Origin: CAIVAT01 sp037137455
GTDB taxonomy: Bacteria; Bacteroidota; Bacteroidia; Bacteroidales; FEN-979
Reading direction: 5' to 3'
DNA: 64,000 nt
Assembly: GCA_037137455.1 (NCBI GenBank)
Contig: JBAXKG010000007.1
Location: 28,957 to 92,956, forward strand
How positions within the stretch are numbered: the first letter of the stretch is position 1; every line of letters begins with the position of its first letter. Positions 26,570 through 35,858 of the stretch are shown here, in pieces. Both the position numbers and the translations under genes were made by a program. The notes under the pieces are model-generated. The model was not told the origin of the DNA, made no database searches, and was given only the letters and a program-made list of their open reading frames with translations.

Positions 26570-27685
26570 TTAGTGGTTAAAAGCCATGGTTGCGGTAATC
26601 GGATAATGATCTGATAATTCCACATCAATTTTTTTATATGTCAGCGCCTGAAATTCCCTGGTATGAAGTATATAATCAATTCGGAAGGAGGGCAGTTTTC
26701 CGGCATATGTCCCCTCAAATAATTCATTCCCAGCTTCCTTGAATGAGTCGAATAAACCGATGGTTAATTGATGATATGTATAAGAGGTGGGGGTATCATT
26801 AAAGTCACCTGCAAGTATTACAGGATAAGGGCAAGCAGCAATGTGGGTGGCAAGATTATGAACTTGTTTTGATCTAAGGATAAACGATTTACGAAGTTTC
26901 CAGATCATGCGTTTTGATCCTTCCCTGAGCGGGGTTCCCTCAGTATCGGGATCAGTAAGTCGAGAATAAAATGAATAGTCATCATTTCCAAATCTAACCG
27001 ATTCAAGGTGCAGATTGTACACGCGAATAGTATCCTTTTTGATTAGAATATCCGAAAAAAGTGCAAATAAACTTCCGTCCTGAAGCTTAAAATGGCCCGA
27101 GTTCAGAATGGGGTAACGCGAAAATGTAGCGATTGCATTGATTTTCCGTTTGTTCCAAAAATCTTTGTAATTTTTAAAGGAATAATAATCCAATTGTATA
27201 GATTTGGTAAATTTTGTCAGGGTTTTAGAAAAGTCTTCACCTATGGCAAAGAATTCCTGGATACATATTATGTCACCTTTTTGTTTAGCAAGAAATTCAG
27301 TGACTTTACTTCTGGTTTCGGGAATACTTTCAGCACGTTGACTACCGTAAAGACTGTGAACATTAAAACTGACCACTTTTATCTTCAACCCGGTGGGGGC
27401 AGTTTGTTTAGAAAAATGGAATGGATATATTGACAGAAGGCTGTTCCACCCCACCAGAATTGAAATAAGTGAAAGGAAGATGAATCGTTTCCACATTATT
27501 AACCATAAGGTTACAAATACCAAATTGATGATCAGTAAAACAGGGTATGCAAGGCCAAAAAATGCAAAAAACCAAAATTTTTCCGGGCTTATATAACCGG
27601 CGCAATAGGATGCGAGCAATCCGATCACAGCCATTAAATTAATGAATAACAGAAACTTCAAAAAAAATGATCGGTTCATTTTCAT
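26570..27685 (-). CDS. Membrane-anchored endonuclease/exonuclease/phosphatase-family protein
   Basis: The ATG at 27685 is preferred over a TTG three codons upstream. The N-terminal ~95 residues hold three hydrophobic helices. The rest is an EEP domain with KVVSFNVHSLYG, the metal-binding Glu in IICIQEFF, VILAGDFNDTP and the terminal SDHYPITATM. Active-site residues (Asn, Glu, Asp/Asn, His) are all present. Family members cleave phosphodiesters in nucleic acids or lipids; with the membrane anchor either is possible. It follows two rhomboid genes and mutL in the same direction, an order I believe is common in Bacteroidota. Confidence 0.88.
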   Translation of the reverse strand: MKMNRSFFLKFLLFINLMAVIGLLASYCAGYISPEKFWFFAFFGLAYPVLLIINLVFVTLWLIMWKRFIFLSLISILVGWNSLLSIYPFHFSKQTAPTGLKIKVVSFNVHSLYGSQRAESIPETRSKVTEFLAKQKGDIICIQEFFAIGEDFSKTLTKFTKSIQLDYYSFKNYKDFWNKRKINAIATFSRYPILNSGHFKLQDGSLFALFSDILIKKDTIRVYNLHLESVRFGNDDYSFYSRLTDPDTEGTPLREGSKRMIWKLRKSFILRSKQVHNLATHIAACPYPVILAGDFNDTPTSYTYHQLTIGLFDSFKEAGNELFEGTYAGKLPSFRIDYILHTREFQALTYKKIDVELSDHYPITATMAFNH

Positions 27686-27702
27686 TGAAAACAAGTTTTT
27701 GG

Positions 27703-28641
27703 TCAGCGTTTATATGATGTTTTAAATAAAAACTCTTTCTCAGCTTTAGTCAGGCAATCATAACCCCCTTTTGAAATTTTCTCCAGGATGTCATCGACTT
27801 TTTTCTGATTCTCCTTTTTTTTCTTGTTATAATCTTCATCAGACACTGTTCTGGAATATTCCGGATGTGGATTATAGGCCTGTTGTTTTTTTTGAAATTT
27901 GTCTTTTATGCCAGCGAAAAATGCAGATGAATTTTCGTTTGCATATGATGCATTTTTTGTAACGCGAATAAACTGACTGAAGATGACGCCGAACAATGCG
28001 CCACCGATGTGGGCAAGGTGACCTCCTGCGTTGCCTGAAGGAATCATAAAAAAGTCAAAGACAAACAGGATAATAGCAAGGTACAGGATTCTGATTTTCC
28101 CGAAAAGGAAGAGCTGTATAGTATAATTCGGCAGGTAAAATGAAATTGCAGTTACAATGGCCATAACCGAGGCGGAGGCGCCCAAAGCAAAGGATAATTT
28201 AACTATCCCGGAGAAAACGGGAAATGTGTTAAATGCGAACACATATACCAGGGCTCCTGCAATTCCACCCAACAGATAGACCAAAATCAATTGCCTGGAG
28301 GATAAAAATTCGAGGAATATTCTTCCAAACCAATAGAGCCAAACCATATTGAAAAGCAGGTGCCAGATATCAATATGCAAAAACATGTATGTTAATAAAG
28401 TCCACGGTTTGGCCATTAATGCAGGAACAGATGCCGGAATTGCCAATAATTGCAAAACCATGGTGTTAGTAGTGGCGCCATCGGGATCATTATAAATGAA
28501 TAGTATGACCTTAAGCGACTGGATAAAAATCCAGAGCGCCACATTGACGATTATCAGCACAGACAAGCTTGATCCTTGTCTGAAAAAATTCTTGATTTCC
28601 TCAAGAGGGTTTGATGGTTGTTGATATGAATATTTCATCAT
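27703..28641 (-). CDS. Rhomboid-family intramembrane serine protease 1
   Basis: This 312-aa protein has about six transmembrane helices. It carries the rhomboid signature: His/Asn loop HIDIWHLLFNMVWLYWFG, catalytic Ser in LGASASVMAI (GxSx) and catalytic His in GGHLAHIGGALFG. The cytoplasmic C terminus (~70 residues) is charged and carries a helical tail (KKKKENQKKVDDILEKISKGG) seen in Bacteroidota rhomboids. It cleaves single-pass membrane proteins; the substrate is unknown. Its start overlaps the upstream rhomboid stop by 4 bp. Confidence 0.93.
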   Translation of the reverse strand: MMKYSYQQPSNPLEEIKNFFRQGSSLSVLIIVNVALWIFIQSLKVILFIYNDPDGATTNTMVLQLLAIPASVPALMAKPWTLLTYMFLHIDIWHLLFNMVWLYWFGRIFLEFLSSRQLILVYLLGGIAGALVYVFAFNTFPVFSGIVKLSFALGASASVMAIVTAISFYLPNYTIQLFLFGKIRILYLAIILFVFDFFMIPSGNAGGHLAHIGGALFGVIFSQFIRVTKNASYANENSSAFFAGIKDKFQKKQQAYNPHPEYSRTVSDEDYNKKKKENQKKVDDILEKISKGGYDCLTKAEKEFLFKTSYKR

Positions 28642-29474
28642 GATGTAAAATAATCTGTCTTTTTCTTCCAGTACACAATTAAAAAGAACCCAAATATCAT
28701 GCCTCCCAAATGAGCAAAATGAGCAACATTATCACTTGGATTGTTCGAAATGCCTGAGAAAAGTTCAATTGCGCCATAAAGGATAACAATCCATTTTGCT
28801 TTAATCGGGAATAGAAAATATATATACACCAACATATTTGGGAACATCATTCCGAAAGCAAGCAGGATCCCATAAACTGCGCCTGAAGCCCCGACTGTCG
28901 GGATATCCATTTGCAATTTCATTAATTGGCTTATATATTCCAGTGATTGAGGTATATATCCAGGACTGTTCCTGGCTAGTGACCATTCGCTGATAAAATT
29001 CCTGATAGTTCCTTCTGCTTCATAATGTCGGGGATAATTATGACGGACAAATGAGATAAAGCTATCCAATGTCGGATTTGCGGTATATGATTGAGCGGCT
29101 GCCTGAATAGATGAAATATCGAGCCAATTCACAAAGGTTTGCACCATTGCAGCGCCAATCCCGGTTATTATATAATAGGTCAGAAAACGCTTTGATCCCC
29201 ATACGTTCTCAAGCAAATAGCCGAACATCCAGAGTGCAAACATGTTAAAAAGGATATGCGAAAAATTCGCGTGTACAAACATGTATGTAACAAACTGGTA
29301 TGGGCGGAATAAATCGGACTGAAAATAATGCAAACCGAACAGATTTTCCAATTCAATCCCATAAGCTGAATTTAAGGAAACTGTTGCAAGGAAAAATAAC
29401 CCGTTGATAATCAGAAGATTTTTTACTACGGGCGGGAGTAGGCTGAAGCCTGCCGGGCTATATTGTTGAGACAT
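28638..29474 (-). CDS. Rhomboid-family intramembrane serine protease 2
   Basis: This 278-aa protein has six transmembrane helices with HANFSHILFNMFALWMFG, catalytic Ser in VGASGAVYGIL and catalytic His in HFAHLGGMIFG. A ~75-residue extramembrane loop between helices (around IRNFISEWSLARNSPGY) precedes the GASGA motif and is absent from its neighbour. It sits between mutL (14 bp) and the second rhomboid. The two are distant paralogues, not recent copies. Confidence 0.93.
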   Translation of the reverse strand: MSQQYSPAGFSLLPPVVKNLLIINGLFFLATVSLNSAYGIELENLFGLHYFQSDLFRPYQFVTYMFVHANFSHILFNMFALWMFGYLLENVWGSKRFLTYYIITGIGAAMVQTFVNWLDISSIQAAAQSYTANPTLDSFISFVRHNYPRHYEAEGTIRNFISEWSLARNSPGYIPQSLEYISQLMKLQMDIPTVGASGAVYGILLAFGMMFPNMLVYIYFLFPIKAKWIVILYGAIELFSGISNNPSDNVAHFAHLGGMIFGFFLIVYWKKKTDYFTS

Positions 29475-29488
29475 ATTTCGTTATGGTA

Positions 29489-31261
29489 CTAGATTTTAAA
29501 TTTTCTGTTAAGTTCGTCAAATGAGATAATTATCATAGTTGGTTTACCGTCAGGGGAGGTCTCCGGGATTTTGCAGGCGAAAAGATTTTCAACCATTGAA
29601 TCCATTTCCTGTTGATGTAACCTCTTTCCTCTTTTCGTTGAAAGCTTTCTGGCCATGTTTTTGGCCAGTACCTGGCATTGGTTCATCTTATTCTCATTTC
29701 CTGGTAATTTAAGTGATTCAAGAACAGATTCGATAAACGACCCGATGTTTCCAGTTTCCATGTTCATTGGGATTGCCTGCACAACGAATGATCCTTTTCC
29801 AAAATCATTGATTTCAAATCCAATTTCTTTAAAATATTCCATCCATTCCAGCAAAAACTGTGAATTATCAGGACTTAGCGTGATTGTTTGCGGAATCAGC
29901 TGAATTTGGCCAACCAGGTTATTTGATTGATTATAGCTAAGCATGCGTTCATAAAGGATACGTTCATGAGCATGTTGCTGATCAATGATGATTATCCCTG
30001 TTTTGTTATGAGTAACGATGAATGAATTTTCAACCTGGAAACAATTTTTTCTTTCTGAAAAAGATTCTTCTTTGTGATATAATTCCTGCCATCCCTGAAA
30101 TGAAGGGGGATGTTTTGCTGATGATGTAAACTTAGGCTGGGGTTCTCTTTGTTTTTCAAATGGGTTATACTCAGGGTTTATAGTAATTGTAGGTTGTATG
30201 ACCGGCTGATTATCGGGAAATGGTGGAAAATTCATGCTTTGTTCCACTTCAAAATCCAATGTTGGTGAAATATTAAATTTACCGATGGATTGCTTGACAG
30301 CGGCGTGAAGGATGGAATATATACTTTTAATATCCTGAAAGTTAATTTCAGTTTTTGTCGGATGAATATTAACATCAATTGTTTGAGGGTTCACTTCCAT
30401 GTAGATGAAATAGGATGGAATTGAATCATCTGGAATCAATTCCTTGAATGCGTTTTCAACGGCATGGTGAAGGTAAGGGCATTTTATAAACCTTCCGTTT
30501 GTGAAGAAATACTGTTCTCCCCTTGTCTTTTTTGCGAATTCGGGTTTGCCGAGGAATCCGGAAATATTAACAAGATCGGTTTGTTGTTCAACCGGAATAA
30601 GGCGTTGACTGTAAGATGAACCATACAGCTTGATTATCCTTTGTTTGAGGTTGGCTTTTGGCAACTGGAACAGGAGTTTCTCCTGATTGTAAAAAGTAAA
30701 TGCAATATCAGGATTCACGAGTGTTACGCGGAAGAATTCTTCAATTATAAATTTTAATTCCAGAGTGTTTGATTTCAAAAAGTTACGACGTGCGGGAACA
30801 TTGAAAAACAGGTTTTTCACACTTACCGATGTGCCGTTCTGACAATTCACAGGGAATTGGCCTTTAAACTCAGTCCCTTCTATTTGAATGCATGTTCCTA
30901 TTTCATCATCATGACGTTTTGATTTAAGTTCTACCTGGGCAACGGAGGCGATTGATGAAAGGGCTTCTCCACGAAATCCCAGAGTTCTGATTTCAAGAAG
31001 GTCATCGGCCTTCTGAATTTTTGATGTTGCATGACGTTCGAAGCACATGCGGGCATCACGTTCCGACATTCCACAACCATTATCAATAACCTGGATGAGC
31101 AATTTACCAGATTCTTTAATAATCAGTTTAATATCGGTTGAGCCGGCATCGATGGTATTTTCCAATAATTCTTTAACAGCAGAAGCAGGCCGCTGGACAA
31201 CTTCTCCTGCAGCGATCTGGTTTGCGACAGAATCCGGTAAAAGGCGAATGATATCAGTCAT
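29489..31261 (-). CDS. mutL: DNA mismatch repair protein MutL
   Basis: This 590-aa protein has the GHKL ATPase signatures PDSVANQIAAGEVVQRP, ELLENTIDAG, VIDNGCGM and TLGFRGEALSSIASV, and the transducer domain (NLFFNVPARRNFLK, NIHPTKTEI). A proline-rich linker (about 335-400) precedes the C-terminal dimerisation domain with QQHAHERILYERM. The DQHAxxER-type motif here reads DQQHAHERI; a metal-dependent endonuclease activity is not assured. It coordinates MutS with downstream strand removal. It is transcribed in the same direction as the rhomboids. Confidence 0.97.
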   Translation of the reverse strand: MTDIIRLLPDSVANQIAAGEVVQRPASAVKELLENTIDAGSTDIKLIIKESGKLLIQVIDNGCGMSERDARMCFERHATSKIQKADDLLEIRTLGFRGEALSSIASVAQVELKSKRHDDEIGTCIQIEGTEFKGQFPVNCQNGTSVSVKNLFFNVPARRNFLKSNTLELKFIIEEFFRVTLVNPDIAFTFYNQEKLLFQLPKANLKQRIIKLYGSSYSQRLIPVEQQTDLVNISGFLGKPEFAKKTRGEQYFFTNGRFIKCPYLHHAVENAFKELIPDDSIPSYFIYMEVNPQTIDVNIHPTKTEINFQDIKSIYSILHAAVKQSIGKFNISPTLDFEVEQSMNFPPFPDNQPVIQPTITINPEYNPFEKQREPQPKFTSSAKHPPSFQGWQELYHKEESFSERKNCFQVENSFIVTHNKTGIIIIDQQHAHERILYERMLSYNQSNNLVGQIQLIPQTITLSPDNSQFLLEWMEYFKEIGFEINDFGKGSFVVQAIPMNMETGNIGSFIESVLESLKLPGNENKMNQCQVLAKNMARKLSTKRGKRLHQQEMDSMVENLFACKIPETSPDGKPTMIIISFDELNRKFKI

Positions 31262-31341
31262 CTAAAATTTAAGTAGTTAATTTCCAATATCACTAATTTT
31301 TTGGATATTTTTTCACCAATGGAGCCCACTGATAAAACGAA

Positions 31342-31369
31342 GCGTCATCGAAATAATTTTCAATGACGC
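31342..31369 (-). terminator. Candidate hairpin terminator after the DUF6580-like gene
   Basis: GCGTCAT (31342-31348) and ATGACGC (31363-31369) form a 7-bp stem with a 14-nt loop. On the - strand the stem is followed by TCGTTTTATC, a weak T-rich tract. It lies in the 171-bp gap between the gene at 31433-31993 and mutL. A second small stem (ATTCCT/AGGAAT around 31399-31419) is nearer the stop. Otherwise the gap shows nothing. Confidence 0.45.
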
Positions 31370-31432
31370 ATCGAATTTTTATTGTTTCTCAGAACTCAAT
31401 TCCTTTCCTTAAGAGGAATGAAGAGTTACCTG

Positions 31433-31993
31433 TTAAAATCTGGACTTATCCAGAACGGGGAACCTCATTTGAGCAAGAAAGAAGGCCCCGTAAAATACCG
31501 CACTGAAAAAGGTGGTTCCGAGGAGATCATTCAAAAAGAATGAGAATCCATTTGTAGTATCACGAAAAAACATCAAACCTGCGATGTAACATTCAGCAAG
31601 GCCTGTAGCATTTTGTGGATAGAAGGGGCTGGCAACCCATGATGCAAAGTTGGTTATCAAAAAGAAAATAACCGACGATGAAAAAGAGGCCAGCACAACT
31701 GATCCCACGTTCACTTTATTTCGGATCGCGATACCAATCAGAACCGTGATAGCAAAACTTACATAAACAGCAGGCATATTAGCGTGCAGGCCTATAACGA
31801 GATCGCTTATGAACATTGCGGCAATCGGAATGGCGAAAGCATATTGCTTTCTGTCGAAATAGGTACCGGCAAAAAGAGCCATAGCTGCAATTGGTGTAAA
31901 GTTTGGCCAATGCGGCAGCAGCCGAATAAGGGCGGCAACAAGAATAACTGAGAAAATAACAATAAATCTAGGGTTGATAGATTTATATTTCAT
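31433..31993 (-). CDS. DUF6580-type integral membrane protein
   Basis: The ATG at 31993 (MKYKSINPRFIVIF, 186 aa) is chosen because an earlier in-frame TTG at 32020 falls inside the -7 box at 32018-32025. The protein has five or six transmembrane helices and the conserved block LPHWPNFTPIAAMALFAGTYFDRKQYAFAIP with ISDLVIG, which I recognise as the DUF6580 family (putative transporters related to ECF S-components). No energy-coupling partner is nearby. The substrate is unknown. Confidence 0.8.
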   Translation of the reverse strand: MKYKSINPRFIVIFSVILVAALIRLLPHWPNFTPIAAMALFAGTYFDRKQYAFAIPIAAMFISDLVIGLHANMPAVYVSFAITVLIGIAIRNKVNVGSVVLASFSSSVIFFLITNFASWVASPFYPQNATGLAECYIAGLMFFRDTTNGFSFFLNDLLGTTFFSAVFYGAFFLAQMRFPVLDKSRF

Positions 31994-32017
31994 GAATATG
32001 TTGTATTTAGAATGATA

Positions 32018-32025
32018 CAAAAATA
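32018..32025 (-). promoter_or_regulatory. Candidate -7 element for the DUF6580-type gene
   Basis: The - strand reads TATTTTTG, matching TAnnTTTG, 24 nt before the ATG at 31993. No good -33 box was found at 19-21 nt. It decides the start of the gene by excluding the TTG at 32020. Confidence 0.45.
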
Positions 32026-32069
32026 ATAAATCATTTTAATAATCGCTAAGCCAAATGAAAAATAGTTTC

Positions 32070-32077
32070 TATTTTTG
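32070..32077 (+). promoter_or_regulatory. Candidate -7 element for the amidohydrolase gene
   Basis: The + strand reads TATTTTTG 29 nt before the ATG at 32107, within the 113-bp divergent intergenic region. The -33 position is not conserved. Confidence 0.45.
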
Positions 32078-32106
32078 GTGAACAATCATTAAACCAATAT
32101 CTTAAA

Positions 32107-33765
32107 ATGAATTATAAAGGTATAATTTTCTCTCTTTTCGTAGTCTGTTTTTTAAATTCGTGCGGACAAATGAAAAAAAAAGTTGATTTAATTGTCACGA
32201 ATGGCGTGATTTACACTGTTGATTCCGTTAATACCCGGGTGGAGGCCATGGCGATCAGCAACGGCAAGATTATGGCTCTTGGTAGCAACCAGAATATTGC
32301 AGCTGGTTATCAGGCTGATGAGACTCTCGATTTGAAAGGGAAGGCGGTTTTTCCGGGGTTTATTGATGCACATTGCCATTTCATAGGTTATGCATTGGGA
32401 TTACAATATGTTGACCTTGCCGGTTTGGGTTCGTTCGATGAAGTATTACTACGCCTTAAAGATGCAGACAAGCCAGGTAAGGGAAAATGGCTTGTAGGCC
32501 GGGGGTGGGACCAGAATTTATGGATAAGCAAAATCTTCCCTGACAACAGAAAGTTAAATGAATTATTTCCGGATATCCCGGTAATGTTAATCAGGATTGA
32601 TGGCCATGTTGTTCTCGCGAATCAGGAAGCTTTGAAGAGGGCAGGCATTAATGAAAATAATCGTTTCAGGGATGGGCAAGTTGAGATGAAAAACGGACAA
32701 TTGACCGGAATATTAAGTGAAAACGCGGCAGACCTGATAAGAGGAATAGTGCCACAACCTCAGGGCGAAGATCTGGCTACCTTAATAAAACGGGCTGAGC
32801 AGCAATGTTTTTCAGTAGGCCTTACTGTTGTGAGTGATGCAGGGCTTGAGTACCCTCAGATTATTATTTTGGATTCGCTTCAAAAGAGCGGTAGAATCAA
32901 GATGCATGTTTATGCCATGTTGACCCCAACGGAAGAGAATATTAATGAATTTGTCAAACATGGACCATATAAAACTGACAAACTGCTTATTAGATCGATA
33001 AAGATTTATGCAGATGGAAGTCTGGGAAGCAGGACAGCGAGATTAAAACAACCCTATAGCGATGCCAGGGCTACCTCAGGGATTAGCGTAACATTGCCTG
33101 ATTCAATTAAATTTTTATGCAGTCTCGCTCTTGAGAATGGATACCAGGTAAACAGTCATTGTATAGGAGATTCAGCAAACAGGCTGATATTGGACATATA
33201 CAGAAGTTTTTTAAAGGAGAAGAATGATCTGCGTTGGAGAATAGAACATGCCCAGGTTGTTGATCAGAATGATTTTCATCTCTTTGGCGATTATTCAATA
33301 ATCCCTTCTATTCAGGCCACGCATGCCACTTCTGATATGAGGTGGGCGGAGGAGAGGGTTGGACCTTTGCGAATTCAGGGAGCCTATGCCTATAAAGAGC
33401 TGATGAACCAGAACGGATGGATAGCCAATGGTACAGATTTCCCGATTGAAAATATTTCTCCGTTATTAACATTTTATGCCTCGGTTGCAAGAAAAGATAT
33501 GACCGGGTTTCCTGAAGGTGGTTTTCAGATGAAGAATGCACTTACACGTGAGGAGGCTTTACATTCCATAACCATTTGGGCGGCAAGAGCAGATTTTCTT
33601 GAAGGGGAAAAAGGCAGCCTTGAAGTTGGCAAGGATGCAGATTTTGTTATTCTCAATCAGGATATTATGGGGATTCCTGAGCAGGAGATTTCCAAAACCA
33701 GGGTTTTAAATACTTTCATCCGGGGAATGAGTGTTTTCTCAATCGTTTCGCAACCTACAATTTAA
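32107..33765 (+). CDS. Lipoprotein amidohydrolase (YtcJ-like)
   Basis: This 552-aa protein starts with a lipoprotein signal (FSLFVVCFLNSCGQ, lipobox LNSC). The body is a metal-dependent amidohydrolase of the YtcJ/Amidohydro_3 type: VFPGFIDAHCHF (HxH), RIDGHVVLAN, the central YADGSLGSRTARL, NSHCIGD, WRIEHAQVV and the metal/acid GTDFPIE, ending with LEVGKDADFVIL. It would sit in the periplasm or on the outer-membrane lipid face. Members act on amides or related bonds of small molecules; the substrate is unknown. It stands alone on the + strand and its 3' end overlaps the convergent small exported protein gene by 11 bp. Confidence 0.93.
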   Translation: MNYKGIIFSLFVVCFLNSCGQMKKKVDLIVTNGVIYTVDSVNTRVEAMAISNGKIMALGSNQNIAAGYQADETLDLKGKAVFPGFIDAHCHFIGYALGLQYVDLAGLGSFDEVLLRLKDADKPGKGKWLVGRGWDQNLWISKIFPDNRKLNELFPDIPVMLIRIDGHVVLANQEALKRAGINENNRFRDGQVEMKNGQLTGILSENAADLIRGIVPQPQGEDLATLIKRAEQQCFSVGLTVVSDAGLEYPQIIILDSLQKSGRIKMHVYAMLTPTEENINEFVKHGPYKTDKLLIRSIKIYADGSLGSRTARLKQPYSDARATSGISVTLPDSIKFLCSLALENGYQVNSHCIGDSANRLILDIYRSFLKEKNDLRWRIEHAQVVDQNDFHLFGDYSIIPSIQATHATSDMRWAEERVGPLRIQGAYAYKELMNQNGWIANGTDFPIENISPLLTFYASVARKDMTGFPEGGFQMKNALTREEALHSITIWAARADFLEGEKGSLEVGKDADFVILNQDIMGIPEQEISKTRVLNTFIRGMSVFSIVSQPTI

Positions 33766-34399
33766 GCTGTTTGCAAATAAGTTTACCAGCCTGTTTGCCT
33801 GCATTTGCAAAGCATTCCGAAATCCTGAGCATTGCATCATAGGAGGCCTTATCTACTGAAACACCACCTACAGAAGTTTTCCAGGTTGCTTTGGGTTTTA
33901 TTCTATCACCCTCAATTGTGGCAATTACTTTGTCGGGAGCAGCTGTTTCAACCAGGTCGATCAGCAAGTCAAGGGATGCCGATTTTGCAGTTCCCATTAC
34001 AGCCGTTTCAACACCCTGTTCAACAAAGGTCACATGTAAAACAAGTGTATACTTAGCAGCAGGGTCAGATTTTCCTGTGAGTCCGCAATCATTAGCCTGA
34101 TCGTTAAAGTCAGCCTCAAATGCCGGCTGGCATTTTTCAGCTTTCCCGGCATTCCATTTAGCGGCCCATTCATCACCAGTTCCGGGTTTTTTAGCATTCC
34201 TTTCATCGATACCTTTTTTCAGGTATGCAGCTTCAGAATCAAATTTGCCAACAGCCATCTTGTTGTAATCGTAGGTGACGTTGATCACCTTTTCACCTTT
34301 AAGCACATTCAGATCTCCTGATTTAAGTTTCTGGCCAAACAAAACTCCGGTTGATGCCAAAAAGGCCAATGTTAATGCTATTATTCCTATCTTTTTCAT
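33755..34399 (-). CDS. Small exported protein of unknown function
   Basis: This 214-aa protein has a clear signal peptide (MKKIGIIALTLAFLASTGVLFGQ). The mature part is hydrophilic, with four Cys residues spread across it (two in the central AEKCQPAFEADFNDQANDC, two near the C terminus in SECFANAG and KLICKQLKL) that could form disulfides. No family was recognised; similar small secreted proteins are common in Bacteroidales. It has the best promoter in the window. Confidence 0.75.
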   Translation of the reverse strand: MKKIGIIALTLAFLASTGVLFGQKLKSGDLNVLKGEKVINVTYDYNKMAVGKFDSEAAYLKKGIDERNAKKPGTGDEWAAKWNAGKAEKCQPAFEADFNDQANDCGLTGKSDPAAKYTLVLHVTFVEQGVETAVMGTAKSASLDLLIDLVETAAPDKVIATIEGDRIKPKATWKTSVGGVSVDKASYDAMLRISECFANAGKQAGKLICKQLKL

Positions 34400-34439
34400 G
34401 AAAATTGAATTTATAATTATGACTAATTGATTATTTAGA

Positions 34440-34470
34440 CAAAATTAAAATAATGAAAGGAGAATACAAA
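34440..34470 (-). promoter_or_regulatory. Strong Bacteroidota promoter for the small exported protein
   Basis: On the - strand TTTG (34467-34470) is followed after exactly 19 nt by TAATTTTG (34440-34447), matching -33 TTTG / -7 TAnnTTTG. The 5' leader would be about 30 nt. Confidence 0.75.
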
Positions 34471-34485
34471 ATTTTCAAGAGAAAT

Positions 34486-35796
34486 TTACATTTTTTCGCG
34501 ATGATCAATGAATTTGACAGGTTTTCGGCTGGTTTCAGGGTATTGCATTTTCTGAATACTAGCTTCATCGGTGAAGCTGATTAATGGTGCAACCCTGAGT
34601 TTAGAGCGGAAATGGTCTTTGATATCTTTTTCTTTTTCTTCTCCGATACCTTTTCCACTTACGTAAATCATGATTTCATCTGTTCCTATCTGATTTGTAT
34701 AAACTTCAACGATATAATTAGTTATATAGTCAATGTTATCGAGGATATCGTACAGAGCAGGAGGGAAAAGGGTAGTACCTTTGTATTTGATCATCTGGTT
34801 TTTCCGGCCAACGACAGGACCAAGACGGATTGTATTGCGTCCGCATTTGCATGGACTCGAATAATGATGGCATACATCACCAGTTTTAAAGCGAAGTAGC
34901 GGCATACCTTCAACACCGAGGGTAGTGATAGTGACTTCCCCGGGTTCACCTTCTTTTACAGGATTATTGTCATCATCAAGAAATTCAACTATAATTAATT
35001 CAGGATGATGATGCCCTCCAATACCTTCTTCACATTCGGTAAAGGAGGTTCCCATCTCAGTAGAAGCATAGGTTGAAAACAATTTCAGCGGCCATTTTTC
35101 CAGAATTTTTCGTCCAAGAGTATTCAATGTGAGATCATTTTTTCTCAAAGGTTCTCCGATACAAATGGCCTTTTTAATGCTACATGTCTGGAAATCAATT
35201 CCATGTTGCTCAGCATATTCAATGATTTTAAGTATGAAAGATGGCACGGCAACAATGGCATTGGGTTTTATTCGTTGAATCGTATCCCATTGCAGCTCAG
35301 GTATACCATTTCCAACGCGGACGATGCTTGCTCCCAACATCCGGATGCCAAGAAAGTATGCCAAACCAGCCATAAACCGCCGGTCGATGGTAGTCATCAG
35401 TTGATAAATATCGGTTGGCGCTCCCCGGGCACAGGTGAAAGAGATGGCTTCATTGTATGCCAGCCTGTCCAGATCACTGTTAGTCATGGCAAAGGTAACC
35501 GGATCGCCGAGGGTTCCGGAAGTAGTGATATAATCAATAATTTGTGATTTAGGAGTGCATAAAAAATCAAAATTTCTTACCTGGAGATCCTTTTTTGTTG
35601 TAACGGGAATATGAACTAAATCAAGGGTTTCCTTGATTCGGGTAATATCAATATTGTGTATTCGGAAATGATCCTGATAAAAGGGAGATTGGTTCTTAAG
35701 ATAAACCAGCGCCTTTTGGAGTAGGGAATTCTGAAATTTTAATATCTCAGGCAGAGCAGCGCTTTCAATTGCAGGTAAAAAAGGTAGTCCGGTCAT
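34486..35796 (-). CDS. Adenylate-forming enzyme, PaaK/phenylacetate-CoA ligase-like
   Basis: This 436-aa protein is a compact ANL-family ligase. Motifs seen are YITTSGTLGDPVTF (phosphate loop), TYASTEMGTSFTE, GEPGEVTITTLG, LLRFKTGDVCHHY and a Cys pair CKCGRNTIRLG followed by VVGRKNQMIKYKG (A8 hinge). Length matches PaaK rather than long acyl-CoA synthetases. It would activate an aryl or acyl carboxylate as an adenylate and load it on CoA or on an ACP. A gene for an ACP lies two genes upstream in the same direction, so loading of that ACP is a reasonable inference. The CxC/metal-like motif is typical of PaaK relatives. It is the last gene of the sulfotransferase/ACP/BtrH-type run. Confidence 0.9.
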   Translation of the reverse strand: MTGLPFLPAIESAALPEILKFQNSLLQKALVYLKNQSPFYQDHFRIHNIDITRIKETLDLVHIPVTTKKDLQVRNFDFLCTPKSQIIDYITTSGTLGDPVTFAMTNSDLDRLAYNEAISFTCARGAPTDIYQLMTTIDRRFMAGLAYFLGIRMLGASIVRVGNGIPELQWDTIQRIKPNAIVAVPSFILKIIEYAEQHGIDFQTCSIKKAICIGEPLRKNDLTLNTLGRKILEKWPLKLFSTYASTEMGTSFTECEEGIGGHHHPELIIVEFLDDDNNPVKEGEPGEVTITTLGVEGMPLLRFKTGDVCHHYSSPCKCGRNTIRLGPVVGRKNQMIKYKGTTLFPPALYDILDNIDYITNYIVEVYTNQIGTDEIMIYVSGKGIGEEKEKDIKDHFRSKLRVAPLISFTDEASIQKMQYPETSRKPVKFIDHREKM

Positions 35797-35858
35797 TCTT
35801 GGTTTTTAGCTATTTATCGAAAATTTATGTGAAAATCATAATAAGAATTTATTTTCCA